The position numbers and the translations under genes were made by a program. 64,000 nt of DNA from Anditalea andensis. Its GTDB lineage: Bacteria; Bacteroidota; Bacteroidia; Cytophagales; Cyclobacteriaceae. Positions within the stretch are counted from its first letter, which is position 1, and the number at the start of each line of letters is the position of its first letter. The stretch covers positions 62,001 to 126,000 of the forward strand of contig NZ_JMIH01000028.1 of the NCBI RefSeq assembly GCF_000714815.1, in the 5' to 3' direction. Shown one piece after another: positions 55,367 through 63,662 of this stretch. The notes below the pieces were generated by a model that searched no databases, was not told where the DNA came from, and was given only the letters and a program-made list of their open reading frames with translations.

Positions 55367-56125
55367 ATGAAAGAGGAAAGAATTTTAATAGTAGAAGATG
55401 ACCCAAGTATCGCTGAAAATATAGAAGAGATATTGGAACTTTTGGATTATATCAATATTGATATTGCAAACTCTGCGAACCAGGCTATCAAAGTTATTAA
55501 AAAATACCGCCCTGATCTGATATTTATGGATATCAAATTAAAAGGCGATAAGGATGGAATAGAATTAGGTGAGATCATCAAACAAATGATTGATGTGCCT
55601 ATTGTATATGTCACTTCCTACAGTGATCCCACTATAATAGAAAGGGCCAAAAGAATCAACCCTGCAGGATTTATAGTAAAACCTTTCAATACCAATGATA
55701 TTCATGCTATGGTGGAGATCGTTCTTTATAATAAACGGACTCGCCCTTCTTCATCCGAATCTGTATCTTCTAAATCGTCTTCCGAAAGCCCCTATTTGGT
55801 AAATGATGCTGTATATATTAAAGCAGACAATGCCTTCGAAAGAGTGGATTATGAAGATATCTATTACGTGGAAGCCAATGGTAATATGGTTACTATATTT
55901 ACCAAACACAGGAATTATATCATCAGAAAATCGATGAAAGATATGGAAGAAAAATTGCCTTCCAATCTTTTTTTAAGAGTGCAAAAGTCTTTTATTGTAC
56001 AGCTCGGACAAATTGAAAATTTCAGCACCAAAGAGATTAACCTCAAAATGGGTGCATCTGTACAAGTAGGAAGACAGTATTATAACAGCTTTTTAGCCAA
56101 GCTGAATACCATTACAGAAAGTTAA
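55367..56125 (+). CDS. LytTR-family response regulator without adjacent kinase
   Basis: A 252-residue regulator. The receiver has the acidic residues Glu10-Asp12, phospho-acceptor Asp55 (FMDIKLKGDKDGIELG) and the Thr/Ser-Lys pair TSYSDP and VKPFN. A Ser/Pro-rich linker (about 125-145) precedes the LytTR domain (YIKADNAFERVDYEDIYYVE, FLRVQKSFIVQLGQI). The receiver is of the PAS/CheY-like hybrid-regulator type and differs from the neighbouring LytTR protein. No kinase gene is adjacent; the LytS kinase at 53333 has its own partner. A 231-bp AT-rich gap precedes it. Confidence 0.93.
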   Translation: MKEERILIVEDDPSIAENIEEILELLDYINIDIANSANQAIKVIKKYRPDLIFMDIKLKGDKDGIELGEIIKQMIDVPIVYVTSYSDPTIIERAKRINPAGFIVKPFNTNDIHAMVEIVLYNKRTRPSSSESVSSKSSSESPYLVNDAVYIKADNAFERVDYEDIYYVEANGNMVTIFTKHRNYIIRKSMKDMEEKLPSNLFLRVQKSFIVQLGQIENFSTKEINLKMGASVQVGRQYYNSFLAKLNTITES

Positions 56126-56133
56126 AAAAAACA

Positions 56134-56166
56134 AAAAGGGTGAGCCAAACAAGCTCACCTTTTTTA
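56134..56166. terminator. Intrinsic terminator, probably bidirectional
   Basis: A 7-bp GC-rich stem (GGTGAGC / GCTCACC) extended by A-T pairs, loop CAAACAA, with A-rich left and T-rich right flanks, between convergent genes ending at 56125 and 56189. Confidence 0.8.
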
Positions 56167-56188
56167 TTACCGTTAAACCAAAAAAATC

Positions 56189-56551
56189 TTATTTTATGAG
56201 GTATACGTCATGAATACCATATGAACTCATGTAATAACTTTTTGAAATTTTATCTCGATAGATATCTTCCAATACAGATTTATCTCCCTGTAGGACAGCT
56301 ACTGTTTCACCATACTTATTTATGAAAGTTACGCTAGCGATTTCTTTTAAGTCTATAGAGATATCCTCTATTACCAAACTCTCATCTGCAGTTATAGAAT
56401 CCTCTTGTTCCATCCTGCTTTCAAGTATACCATTTACCGCTAAAAAGCCTGTCTCCTGTGCATTTGCTTTTGCACTCCATATGATTGTCAGTGCCAGTAT
56501 AAGTCCTACTATTGCACAAACATTTTTCTGAGTTACGATTAAGTTGGTCAT
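56189..56551 (-). CDS. Small exported hypothetical protein
   Basis: A 120-residue protein. A hydrophobic segment (VCAIVGLILALTIIWSAKANA) with cleavage after Ala-Asn-Ala is a signal peptide. The mature part (about 89 residues) is acidic and beta-rich, with DLKEIASVTFINKYGETVAVL. No family was recognised. It is convergent with the LytTR regulator gene. A similar secreted-protein-plus-LytTR arrangement is not established, so no function is proposed. Confidence 0.75.
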   Translation of the reverse strand: MTNLIVTQKNVCAIVGLILALTIIWSAKANAQETGFLAVNGILESRMEQEDSITADESLVIEDISIDLKEIASVTFINKYGETVAVLQGDKSVLEDIYRDKISKSYYMSSYGIHDVYLIK

Positions 56552-56704
56552 GGTCTATAAATTAAAGGTGGAATAATCTCTTTAATCCATTACTATCCAA
56601 AAAATTTACCAATAATATATACCATTAAAAATCAAATAGTTGTAAAAATATATATCAAAAAAGTGTGTTGTTATCGAACACATTATGGTTTAAAAGCAGA
56701 CATA

Positions 56705-56732
56705 TTCCCCCCTCATGCTTAAGGAGGGGGAA
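56705..56732. other. GC-rich hairpin in AT-rich gap
   Basis: TTCCCCC(C)TC and GAGGGGGAA form a stem with one bulged C around the loop ATGCTTAAG. There is no T-run on either side, so it is not a terminator. It lies between the small exported gene and phoH. Function unknown. Confidence 0.35.
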
Positions 56733-56795
56733 CATACGTTGCATGCCAAATCCATACTCAATGGTTATAGCTGATAAGTAAAAGTTAACGTTGTG

Positions 56796-58151
56796 TTATA
56801 ATAAATCATTTGCCAAATTAGCCAATTCTGACCGCTCTCCCTTTTCCAGTTTAATATGGGCATAGAGGGGATGATCTTTTACCCGGTCGATAAGGTAGGA
56901 CAAACCATTGCTCATACTATCCAGATAAGGCGTATCTATTTGATAAACATCTCCGGTAAAGATGATTTTAGTGTTTTCTCCTGCCCTACTGATGATAGTT
57001 TTGATCTCATGAGGTGTAAGGTTTTGAGCTTCATCTACTATAAAAAATATATTGGAAAGTGACCTTCCCCTGATATATGCCAGCGGCTGAATGACCAATT
57101 TCTCCTGGTTGATCATTTCAGTGATTTTTTGGAATTCCTTATCGGATTCTTTAAACTGGTTTTGGATAAATTTTAAATTATCCCAAAGTGGTTCCATATA
57201 TGGATTTAACTTTGATTTAATATCACCCGGTAGATATCCTATATCCTTATTGCTAAGGGGAACGATGGGTCTGGCCAGAAATACCTGCTTATAATCTCTC
57301 CGCTGCTCAAGTGCACCTGCTAATGCTAATAAAGTTTTCCCAGTACCTGCCACACCTTGTATACTGATAAGCTTAATGCGTGGATTCATGATAGCATGTA
57401 ACGCAAATGCCTGCTCTGCATTCTTGGGCTTGATATTATAAGCTATCTTCTTATCTACCCGCTCCATGGCACCTTCCTCTTGATTATAATAAGCAAGCAC
57501 TGAGCTTTTGGAACTTTTCAGAATATAAAAAGCATTGGCCTTGTTTATTTGATCTTTAGCCAGCACTTTACTAGCATCTATAGAGAATGAATCATATAAG
57601 CTGGTAACCACTTCATGGGAAATATTATCCAAGATGACTTTATTGGTGTTCTGGATCTCAGATATATTCTTGATTTTACCTGTTTCATAATCTTCCGCCT
57701 GTATATCTAGAGATTTGGCTTTCAGTCGTAGATTGATATCCTTTGTTACCAAAATAATCTTTCTACCAGGCTCAGATTGCTTAAGACTTAATGCTGCATT
57801 GAGTATCTTATGGTCATTCTTTTCCTCACCAAATATTTCATTAGCGTTAAATTTATTTGTGGGATTCATCAAAACTTTAAAACTCCCCTTACTATGGCCA
57901 TTTAGCGGAGTCCAGTTATGAATCATATTATCCTGGGATAGATCATCCAATAGACGTATAAATTCTCTGGCTTCAAAGTTTTTGGTATCGTTTCCCTTTT
58001 TAAATTGATCTAGCTCCTCTAGCACGGTAATGGGAATTACAACATCATGTTCGGCGAAGTTCATAATGGAATTATGGGCATAAATGATTACCGATGTATC
58101 CAGGACAAAAATTTTCCGGTCACCGTTTTTTGTCGATTTGGCTTTAGGCAT
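56796..58151 (-). CDS. PhoH-family protein with PIN domain
   Basis: A 451-residue two-domain protein. An N-terminal PIN domain (about 10-140) starts with FVLDTSVIIYAHNS, giving the first acidic residue of the nuclease site. The C-terminal PhoH ATPase has Walker A GVAGTGKTLLALAGAL and Walker B FFIVDEAQNLT, followed by the ASCE-type RIIFTGD-like IIFTGDVYQID. PhoH2 proteins with a PIN domain are sequence-specific RNA helicases/nucleases in other bacteria; the role in Bacteroidota is not established. The ATG at 58151 is preferred to a TTG two codons upstream. Confidence 0.95.
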   Translation of the reverse strand: MPKAKSTKNGDRKIFVLDTSVIIYAHNSIMNFAEHDVVIPITVLEELDQFKKGNDTKNFEAREFIRLLDDLSQDNMIHNWTPLNGHSKGSFKVLMNPTNKFNANEIFGEEKNDHKILNAALSLKQSEPGRKIILVTKDINLRLKAKSLDIQAEDYETGKIKNISEIQNTNKVILDNISHEVVTSLYDSFSIDASKVLAKDQINKANAFYILKSSKSSVLAYYNQEEGAMERVDKKIAYNIKPKNAEQAFALHAIMNPRIKLISIQGVAGTGKTLLALAGALEQRRDYKQVFLARPIVPLSNKDIGYLPGDIKSKLNPYMEPLWDNLKFIQNQFKESDKEFQKITEMINQEKLVIQPLAYIRGRSLSNIFFIVDEAQNLTPHEIKTIISRAGENTKIIFTGDVYQIDTPYLDSMSNGLSYLIDRVKDHPLYAHIKLEKGERSELANLANDLL

Positions 58152-58283
58152 AAACAAAAATTTAGTGGTTATTTCTTTGAATAAGTTAAAAAATTAATGG
58201 CTGGAATTACATTTATTTACCGAGTATTATCCAGCACTTCCAAAAATATTTATTAAACTCCTGAACGGCAGCCTGATAATTTT

Positions 58284-58320
58284 AAAGCCAGTGTTACAAA
58301 GTAGTAACACTGGCCTTTTT
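58284..58320 (-). terminator. Intrinsic terminator of the decarboxylase operon
   Basis: An 11-bp perfect stem (GCCAGTGTTAC / GTAACACTGGC at 58287-58297 and 58304-58314), 11 bp beyond the stop of the decarboxylase. On the minus strand it is followed by TTTAAAATTA. Confidence 0.75.
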
Positions 58321-58324
58321 ATCA

Positions 58325-59575
58325 TTAACTCTTTGACTTAAGTTCACCTTGTAAATCCATTAGGAAACTGTCTATAGTCCCTGGTTTTACATGGGGCATC
58401 ACCACTATTTTGTACCATTTGGGTTCAAATTCATAACTATCTGCTACCAAATGGTATTTTTTTGCTATTGAATGGGAAATGTATCTGGCTTTCATGGTAA
58501 TGATATTCAGGTAGGGATCTCTGAAATACTCCACCCCCATTCGCTCCAGCTTCTTACAGATCCTCTCTGTACTGTCGAGGAGGGAAGCCATTTTGTATTT
58601 CCAGCCTTCTGATCCATGTATTTTTAAAATCATCCACATCGAAATGGCATTGGCACCCGATCGGCTTCCACTAAGGGTATAATCTTTACCAGGGATGTAT
58701 TGTGCCTCATTGGTGCATACATGGTGAAGGTACCCCTTTCTGATCAGAAAAAGCCCCGTTCCATAAGGTGTTTGCAACATCTTATGACCATCTGCGGTGA
58801 TAGAATTGATATAGGGGTTCTGAAAAGAAAATCGGCTCATTTCATTGGTAAAGGGATAAATAAAGCCACCATAAGCTGCATCAACATGAATTTTAAACAA
58901 GACATTTTCTCTTGTAAAAAAGTCCCCCAGTCTATCTATATCATCTACCGAACCAAACATAGTGGTGGAAAGATTAGCTATGATTATAAAATATTTTATA
59001 CCATCCCTCCTTGCCTGTGAAATTTTGCTTTCCAAGGATTCCTGAGTGATCTGCCTGGAATCTTCATCTACCTCCAGGATGATGCTGGATAGGTTCAGTA
59101 AATTGGCACCCTTTGGCATACTATAGTGCGAATCCACCGAGTATACTACCGCTATTTCGCTGATATCAGCTCCATATGCCTGCTGATAAAAATTTCTGTA
59201 TACCCACATCGCCTGGATATTTGCTTCAGTACCCCCGGTAGCTACATACCCATCCTGCTGACCCGGATCACCTTGAAATATTTCTTCTGCACATAAATTG
59301 ATCAATTCTCTTTCTATTTTCTGGGTTCCCTCAAACACTTCAAGCACAGACACTTCCGATAAGGTATGCACGCCTATATGGTTGGGGTTTCTTACCATGG
59401 CAGACATAAAAGGGGCATCTCTTAGAAATGGGGCATCTGGATAGAATTCTGTCGTATCCAGATAGGTACCTGGTATGCCCAAGATAGGATGATCACCTCT
59501 ATAATCCAGGTTTTCATCTAAAGCTGTGAAAATTCTTTTCTTTACATCCTCGTGGGATAATTTCTTCCAATACAT
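58325..59575 (-). CDS. Group II PLP-dependent decarboxylase
   Basis: A 416-residue pyridoxal phosphate enzyme of the aromatic-amino-acid/glutamate decarboxylase fold. Landmarks are GGTEANIQAMW at 114-124, His150 (DSHYS, ring stacking), Asp232 in VDAAYGG, and Lys265 in TADGHKM, which forms the Schiff base. It is shorter than plant or animal enzymes and resembles the archaeal MfnA-type tyrosine/aspartate decarboxylase. The substrate is not readable; cysteate, aspartate, glutamate, histidine and tyrosine are all possible. It is the last gene of the run beginning with the TPR protein, 20 bp after aroE. Confidence 0.88.
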   Translation of the reverse strand: MYWKKLSHEDVKKRIFTALDENLDYRGDHPILGIPGTYLDTTEFYPDAPFLRDAPFMSAMVRNPNHIGVHTLSEVSVLEVFEGTQKIERELINLCAEEIFQGDPGQQDGYVATGGTEANIQAMWVYRNFYQQAYGADISEIAVVYSVDSHYSMPKGANLLNLSSIILEVDEDSRQITQESLESKISQARRDGIKYFIIIANLSTTMFGSVDDIDRLGDFFTRENVLFKIHVDAAYGGFIYPFTNEMSRFSFQNPYINSITADGHKMLQTPYGTGLFLIRKGYLHHVCTNEAQYIPGKDYTLSGSRSGANAISMWMILKIHGSEGWKYKMASLLDSTERICKKLERMGVEYFRDPYLNIITMKARYISHSIAKKYHLVADSYEFEPKWYKIVVMPHVKPGTIDSFLMDLQGELKSKS

Positions 59576-59595
59576 TTTATAAAAGGTTTAAAACA

Positions 59596-60339
59596 TTACT
59601 GATTCCAGATCTTCCAGGCAGCTTCAGCCTGAAGGTGCAGCATTTCCAAACCGTTTTTTGAGAGGGCTCCTCTGGCTTCAAATGAACGCATCAGGAAAGT
59701 CTTCTCTGGATTGTAAACCAAATCATACACTTTATGCTTGGCAGTGATTGCATCTAAGGGTATATCTGGCATAGTATCAATACTGGGAAAGGTCCCTATA
59801 GGAGTAGTATTGATTATTAAAGTATGATCCATTAATATATCAGGATGACGGACTAAATTATCATACGAAATTATATTCTGATCAGTTCCTCTATTTCTGG
59901 AAACAAATCGGTAATTAATATTTAAATTTTTAAGCGCCTGAGCGACCGCTTTAGAAGCACCTCCCGTTCCTAATATTAAAGCATTTGGCCGATCTATTCC
60001 CAGCCAACCTTTTAGTGATTCGTAAAAGCCTATATAATCAGTATTATATCCCTTTAACTTTCCCTCACCGATTTTAATACAGTTTACTGCCCCTATAGCC
60101 TGACAGGCAGGATCCATCTCATCTAAATAAGGAATAATTTTTTCTTTGTAAGGGATGGTTACACTAAGGCCCCTTAATGCAGGGTGATCGTTGATGAGTT
60201 CTGGAAACTGAGCAATAGCATCCATTTCATATAAGTGAAACGCTGCATCTGTTATATCCTCATTCCTAAATTTTTCCTCAAAATATCTTTTGGAAAAAGA
60301 ATGGGTAAGCGGAAATCCAATCAATCCAAACTTTCTCAT
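59596..60339 (-). CDS. aroE: Shikimate dehydrogenase
   Basis: A 247-residue NADPH-dependent enzyme converting 3-dehydroshikimate to shikimate. The substrate motif GFPLTHSFSKRYF and the catalytic Lys/Asp region (LSVTIPYKEKII, YNTDYIGF) are present, as is the nucleotide loop LGTGGASKAVAQAL. The C-terminal YNPEKT motif is conserved. Start overlaps the DUF368 stop by 4 bp (ATGA), so translation is coupled. Confidence 0.95.
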   Translation of the reverse strand: MRKFGLIGFPLTHSFSKRYFEEKFRNEDITDAAFHLYEMDAIAQFPELINDHPALRGLSVTIPYKEKIIPYLDEMDPACQAIGAVNCIKIGEGKLKGYNTDYIGFYESLKGWLGIDRPNALILGTGGASKAVAQALKNLNINYRFVSRNRGTDQNIISYDNLVRHPDILMDHTLIINTTPIGTFPSIDTMPDIPLDAITAKHKVYDLVYNPEKTFLMRSFEARGALSKNGLEMLHLQAEAAWKIWNQ

Positions 60340-61268
60340 TTCTTAAAATAATTTGCAGTTCGTTCAATCAGTATGACCAATAGGAAGCCTAATATAAAGG
60401 TGATGGCTGCCACCATAATTTGCGGATCCTCACCTGTCATATTTGCATATGTCCCAGGCATGACATTTTCAGTTAGAAAAGGCTTTTCTACCCCAGCACT
60501 GCTCATCCGATAACTGAGTACATTTTTCCATGGCCAGATTTTATTGATGGAGCCTAACATGATCCCTGCTAAAAATGCCAGTGTGGCAGCTTTATAATGG
60601 TGTAATAAGTAACTGATCAGATGGCTAAAGGCCAATAAACCCACCAAACATCCCAGTCCAAAAAGGAACAGTGTCAGTAAGTTTCTATCATTCAGTGCCT
60701 GTAAGATCGGTTCATATTGCCCTAAGATCAATAGAATAAAACTTCCGGATATACCAGGCAAAATCATAGCACATATTGCTATGGCACCAGATATAAATGT
60801 GTACAGGGGGGATTCGGGAGATGAAATGGGAGGTAGCTCAGTTATATAATACGCCAGAACGATCCCTATTGCTACTGCAAGTAAGGTAACCGTATTCCAT
60901 ATAGGTACATCCCTCAATATCCAAATGGCACTGATAAGGATCAGTCCACAGAAAAAGCCCCATAATGGTATAGGCTGGTTTTCTATTAAATAAGTGAGGA
61001 GCCTGGATAGGGTAAATAAGCTCGTGAAAATCCCTAAGAATACTGCTAAAAGAAAATTTCCGTTAACAGCCGTCCAAAACATTTTAAACCTACCGCTGAT
61101 CAAAAGCCTGAGCGCGGCTAAGTCTATCGATTTAATGCTATCCAATAATTCTTCATAAATACCTGTAATGAGGGCTATAGACCCGCCGGACACCCCCGGC
61201 ACTAAATCAGCACCACCCATACCCACACCTTTAAAATAGGTCAGAATGAATTTTTTCCAATAAGTCAT
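60336..61268 (-). CDS. DUF368 membrane protein (putative polyprenyl-phosphate transporter)
   Basis: A 310-residue protein with about nine hydrophobic segments. The signature near the N-terminus is GVGMGGADLVPGVSGGSIAL, and a second glycine-proline repeat appears in the middle (AICAMILPGISGSFILLILG). DUF368 proteins have been linked to undecaprenyl phosphate recycling (PopT) in Gram-positive and Gram-negative bacteria; that is an established family role but unproved here. It overlaps aroE by 4 bp. Confidence 0.93.
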   Translation of the reverse strand: MTYWKKFILTYFKGVGMGGADLVPGVSGGSIALITGIYEELLDSIKSIDLAALRLLISGRFKMFWTAVNGNFLLAVFLGIFTSLFTLSRLLTYLIENQPIPLWGFFCGLILISAIWILRDVPIWNTVTLLAVAIGIVLAYYITELPPISSPESPLYTFISGAIAICAMILPGISGSFILLILGQYEPILQALNDRNLLTLFLFGLGCLVGLLAFSHLISYLLHHYKAATLAFLAGIMLGSINKIWPWKNVLSYRMSSAGVEKPFLTENVMPGTYANMTGEDPQIMVAAITFILGFLLVILIERTANYFKK

Positions 61269-61327
61269 GAAATATCTGGGAAAAGAAAAAGCTGTAAAAA
61301 ATCTATGAGATCCTTACAGCCGGAATA

Positions 61328-62101
61328 TTAAAGCGATATATGATTAGGTAGGAAATGATCAAAAGTATCTCCTCTCAAACCAAGCCTGATGGTCTCCAGT
61401 GGAATGACTTCATTTGGTGCTATATTTCCCAAATTTACATTCGCACCGATTAGTTTGATAAACCATACCTGCTGCTCTTTTTGGGGAGCTTCCCAAATGA
61501 TCCGGTCTTCCGGAATCTGGGTAAGAATTTCTTCTACCAATCCCTGCCTTACCTCGCCGCTGTCTCTAAATAGACCTACTGTGCCACCTTCACGTGCTTC
61601 TCCGATAACTTTCCATGCGCCTGCGTCCAATTCTTTGCGCATTTGGTCAATCCATTTATAAGGTGGAATAATCTTAGCGGCATCTTTAGATCCTACTTCG
61701 GAAAGAACGGTAACTTCCTTGGCAAGGGTACTGATATATTCACACTTTTTCCCATGGTCCAAAGTGATAGAACCGTCAGAAACCTCAGCAAATTTCAATT
61801 CATACTTTTCAAGGACCTTCCTGTAATCATCAAACTGATCTCTGATCACAAAAGCTTCAAACAATGTCCCACCCAGATAAACCGGAATGCCGGCATCTTT
61901 GTATAGCTGAAGTTTCTCGCTAAGCTTAGGAGATACATAAGATGTACCCCATCCTAATTTAATGATATCTATGTATTCACCGCAAGTTTCTATCAAATCA
62001 CTTACTTCACGCAGGCTAAGACCTTTGTCCATAACCATTGTAAATCCAGTCGACCGTGGCTTTTCGGTACGTGAAGGGATATTTTTCAGAACGTAATTCA
62101 T
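61328..62101 (-). CDS. Phosphosulfolactate synthase-like enzyme (ComA family)
   Basis: A 257-residue TIM-barrel protein. In archaea ComA adds sulfite to phosphoenolpyruvate to give phosphosulfolactate, the first step of coenzyme M synthesis. The opening RSTGFTMVMDKGL, the Lys/Gly/Trp block IIKLGWGTSYV, YLGGTLFEAF and the late motif WKVIGEAREGGTVGLF are conserved in the family. Coenzyme M is not expected in Bacteroidota, so the product probably feeds sulfonate (cysteate, capnine-type sulfonolipid) synthesis; that is inference. The DUF368 gene follows 59 bp after its stop and the TPR gene ends 42 bp upstream. Confidence 0.9.
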   Translation of the reverse strand: MNYVLKNIPSRTEKPRSTGFTMVMDKGLSLREVSDLIETCGEYIDIIKLGWGTSYVSPKLSEKLQLYKDAGIPVYLGGTLFEAFVIRDQFDDYRKVLEKYELKFAEVSDGSITLDHGKKCEYISTLAKEVTVLSEVGSKDAAKIIPPYKWIDQMRKELDAGAWKVIGEAREGGTVGLFRDSGEVRQGLVEEILTQIPEDRIIWEAPQKEQQVWFIKLIGANVNLGNIAPNEVIPLETIRLGLRGDTFDHFLPNHISL

Positions 62102-62143
62102 TATATAAAATTTAGAGAAAGGTTTAAAAGGTCTATGGGTCGA

Positions 62144-63544
62144 TTAACTTTTATATTGACTGATGATCTTATGAATGGACTGCTGATGCTTTAGTTCTGG
62201 CATAAGCTCATATAAAATCACATGTCTTTCAAAATTCAAAGTTAATGCATTTTCTAAATATGAAAAGGCTTCTTTGTATTTACCTGTCTTTATATAATAA
62301 ACTACTAATCTATAATACAACTCTGATTCCTCGGGAAGCTCTTCTATTCCCTCTTTAATGACATCTATCGCCTCTTCAAACCTGTTTTGGTCAAAATAAA
62401 TGATGGATAGATTGACATATGCTTCCATGATCCCGGGTTCTAGGTTGATGGCTTCTTCATATGCCTCAGAACTGGCGTGCAGGTTGCCAAGGTTATACTC
62501 CGCATCTGCAAGTCCTACCCAATAATTGGCATTTTCTATTCCGAGCTTAATGGCTTTTTTAAAATAATGAATGGCTTCAAAAAATTTCTCTTTTTTCAGC
62601 ATACACATGCCAAGTCCAAACCATGCATCATCGTATTCTGGATCCAGTTTGGCGGATTTTTTAAAATATTTGAATGCCTGGTCTATCTGGTTAAGTTTCT
62701 CGTAGGCTGCTGCTAAGTAACAGCAGTTTTCCGAATTGGCACCTTCACAGTTTATAGTATTTTGATAAGCTTCCAGAGCTAGCTCATATTTGTGGGTATT
62801 CATGAGCGCATTGCCTAAGTTAAAATAGGCAGAGGCAAATGCATCGTCTATCAATAGGGCGTAATCATATGCCTGAATAGCCTCTTCAAATTTACCCAAT
62901 CTATTATAAACTACGCCGAGATTATACCATGCCCCTGCACTATAAGGATCCTGATCTATAAAATCCTGGTAAAACTCCAGTATCTCATCAAAAGAGCCTT
63001 CTTCTTCTGTAATCATAGCGAGCTGAAAAAGCGCATCTTCATGATTTATTTTCAGTTTTACAGCCTCCTTATAATTGTGGATGGCTTTTTCAGTATTATT
63101 TTCAGCCCGGTAAAAATTCCCTAGAGAATAGTACACCTCTGCCTTATCCTCAGCCAGTGGTAGAAAATTCTCCAATAGCTGAATGGCATCTTTGGTGTTT
63201 CCTGATAATAACATGGCATTAGTAAGTGCCAAAATTACCTCTTCGTTATTTGGTGAGAGGTTGTTAATATTTTCCAATATCTCTAAACCCTCCTCTAGCT
63301 CATCATTAAAGATCAGGCTTTGCGCTTTGAGCAATTTGATTTCCAATGAAAACGGAAATTTTTCCAATGCTATCTCACTGGCTTTTAATGCTTTCTTGAA
63401 TTTACCAAGATCAAAATAATAGCGGATGATGTCTTCGAGTTGCTCTTCATCAAAATAAAGATCAAGATTTGATTTCAAAGAGTTTTCGAATCTTTGTACC
63501 AGTTCTTTATCCTCTTCCCCACTGTGGTCAAAATCTCCCGTCAT
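62144..63544 (-). CDS. Tetratricopeptide-repeat protein
   Basis: A 466-residue protein of about 12 tandem TPR units (for example AWYNLGVVYNRLGKFEEAIQ, AYFNLGNALMNTHKYELALE, AWFGLGMCMLKKEKFFEAIH). There is no signal peptide; it is probably cytosolic and acts as a scaffold. The N-terminus (MTGDFDHSGEEDKELVQRFE) is acidic. It is the first gene of the apparent operon with the ComA-like, DUF368, aroE and decarboxylase genes. No partner is known. Confidence 0.93.
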   Translation of the reverse strand: MTGDFDHSGEEDKELVQRFENSLKSNLDLYFDEEQLEDIIRYYFDLGKFKKALKASEIALEKFPFSLEIKLLKAQSLIFNDELEEGLEILENINNLSPNNEEVILALTNAMLLSGNTKDAIQLLENFLPLAEDKAEVYYSLGNFYRAENNTEKAIHNYKEAVKLKINHEDALFQLAMITEEEGSFDEILEFYQDFIDQDPYSAGAWYNLGVVYNRLGKFEEAIQAYDYALLIDDAFASAYFNLGNALMNTHKYELALEAYQNTINCEGANSENCCYLAAAYEKLNQIDQAFKYFKKSAKLDPEYDDAWFGLGMCMLKKEKFFEAIHYFKKAIKLGIENANYWVGLADAEYNLGNLHASSEAYEEAINLEPGIMEAYVNLSIIYFDQNRFEEAIDVIKEGIEELPEESELYYRLVVYYIKTGKYKEAFSYLENALTLNFERHVILYELMPELKHQQSIHKIISQYKS

Positions 63545-63662
63545 TGGATTATGTTTAAATGATGCTTTAAGATACCAAAATAATGGACATCTATTTTTTC
63601 CAACGATTTTATTTTTATAAACATCGCCTACTGATGATTGTAATTTACAAAACTTCAGCCAA

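Noticed and set aside
56742-56780. A 12-codon leader peptide after the AAGGAGG in the hairpin
   Set aside because: Short, without a downstream gene on that strand that it could regulate; recorded only with the hairpin.
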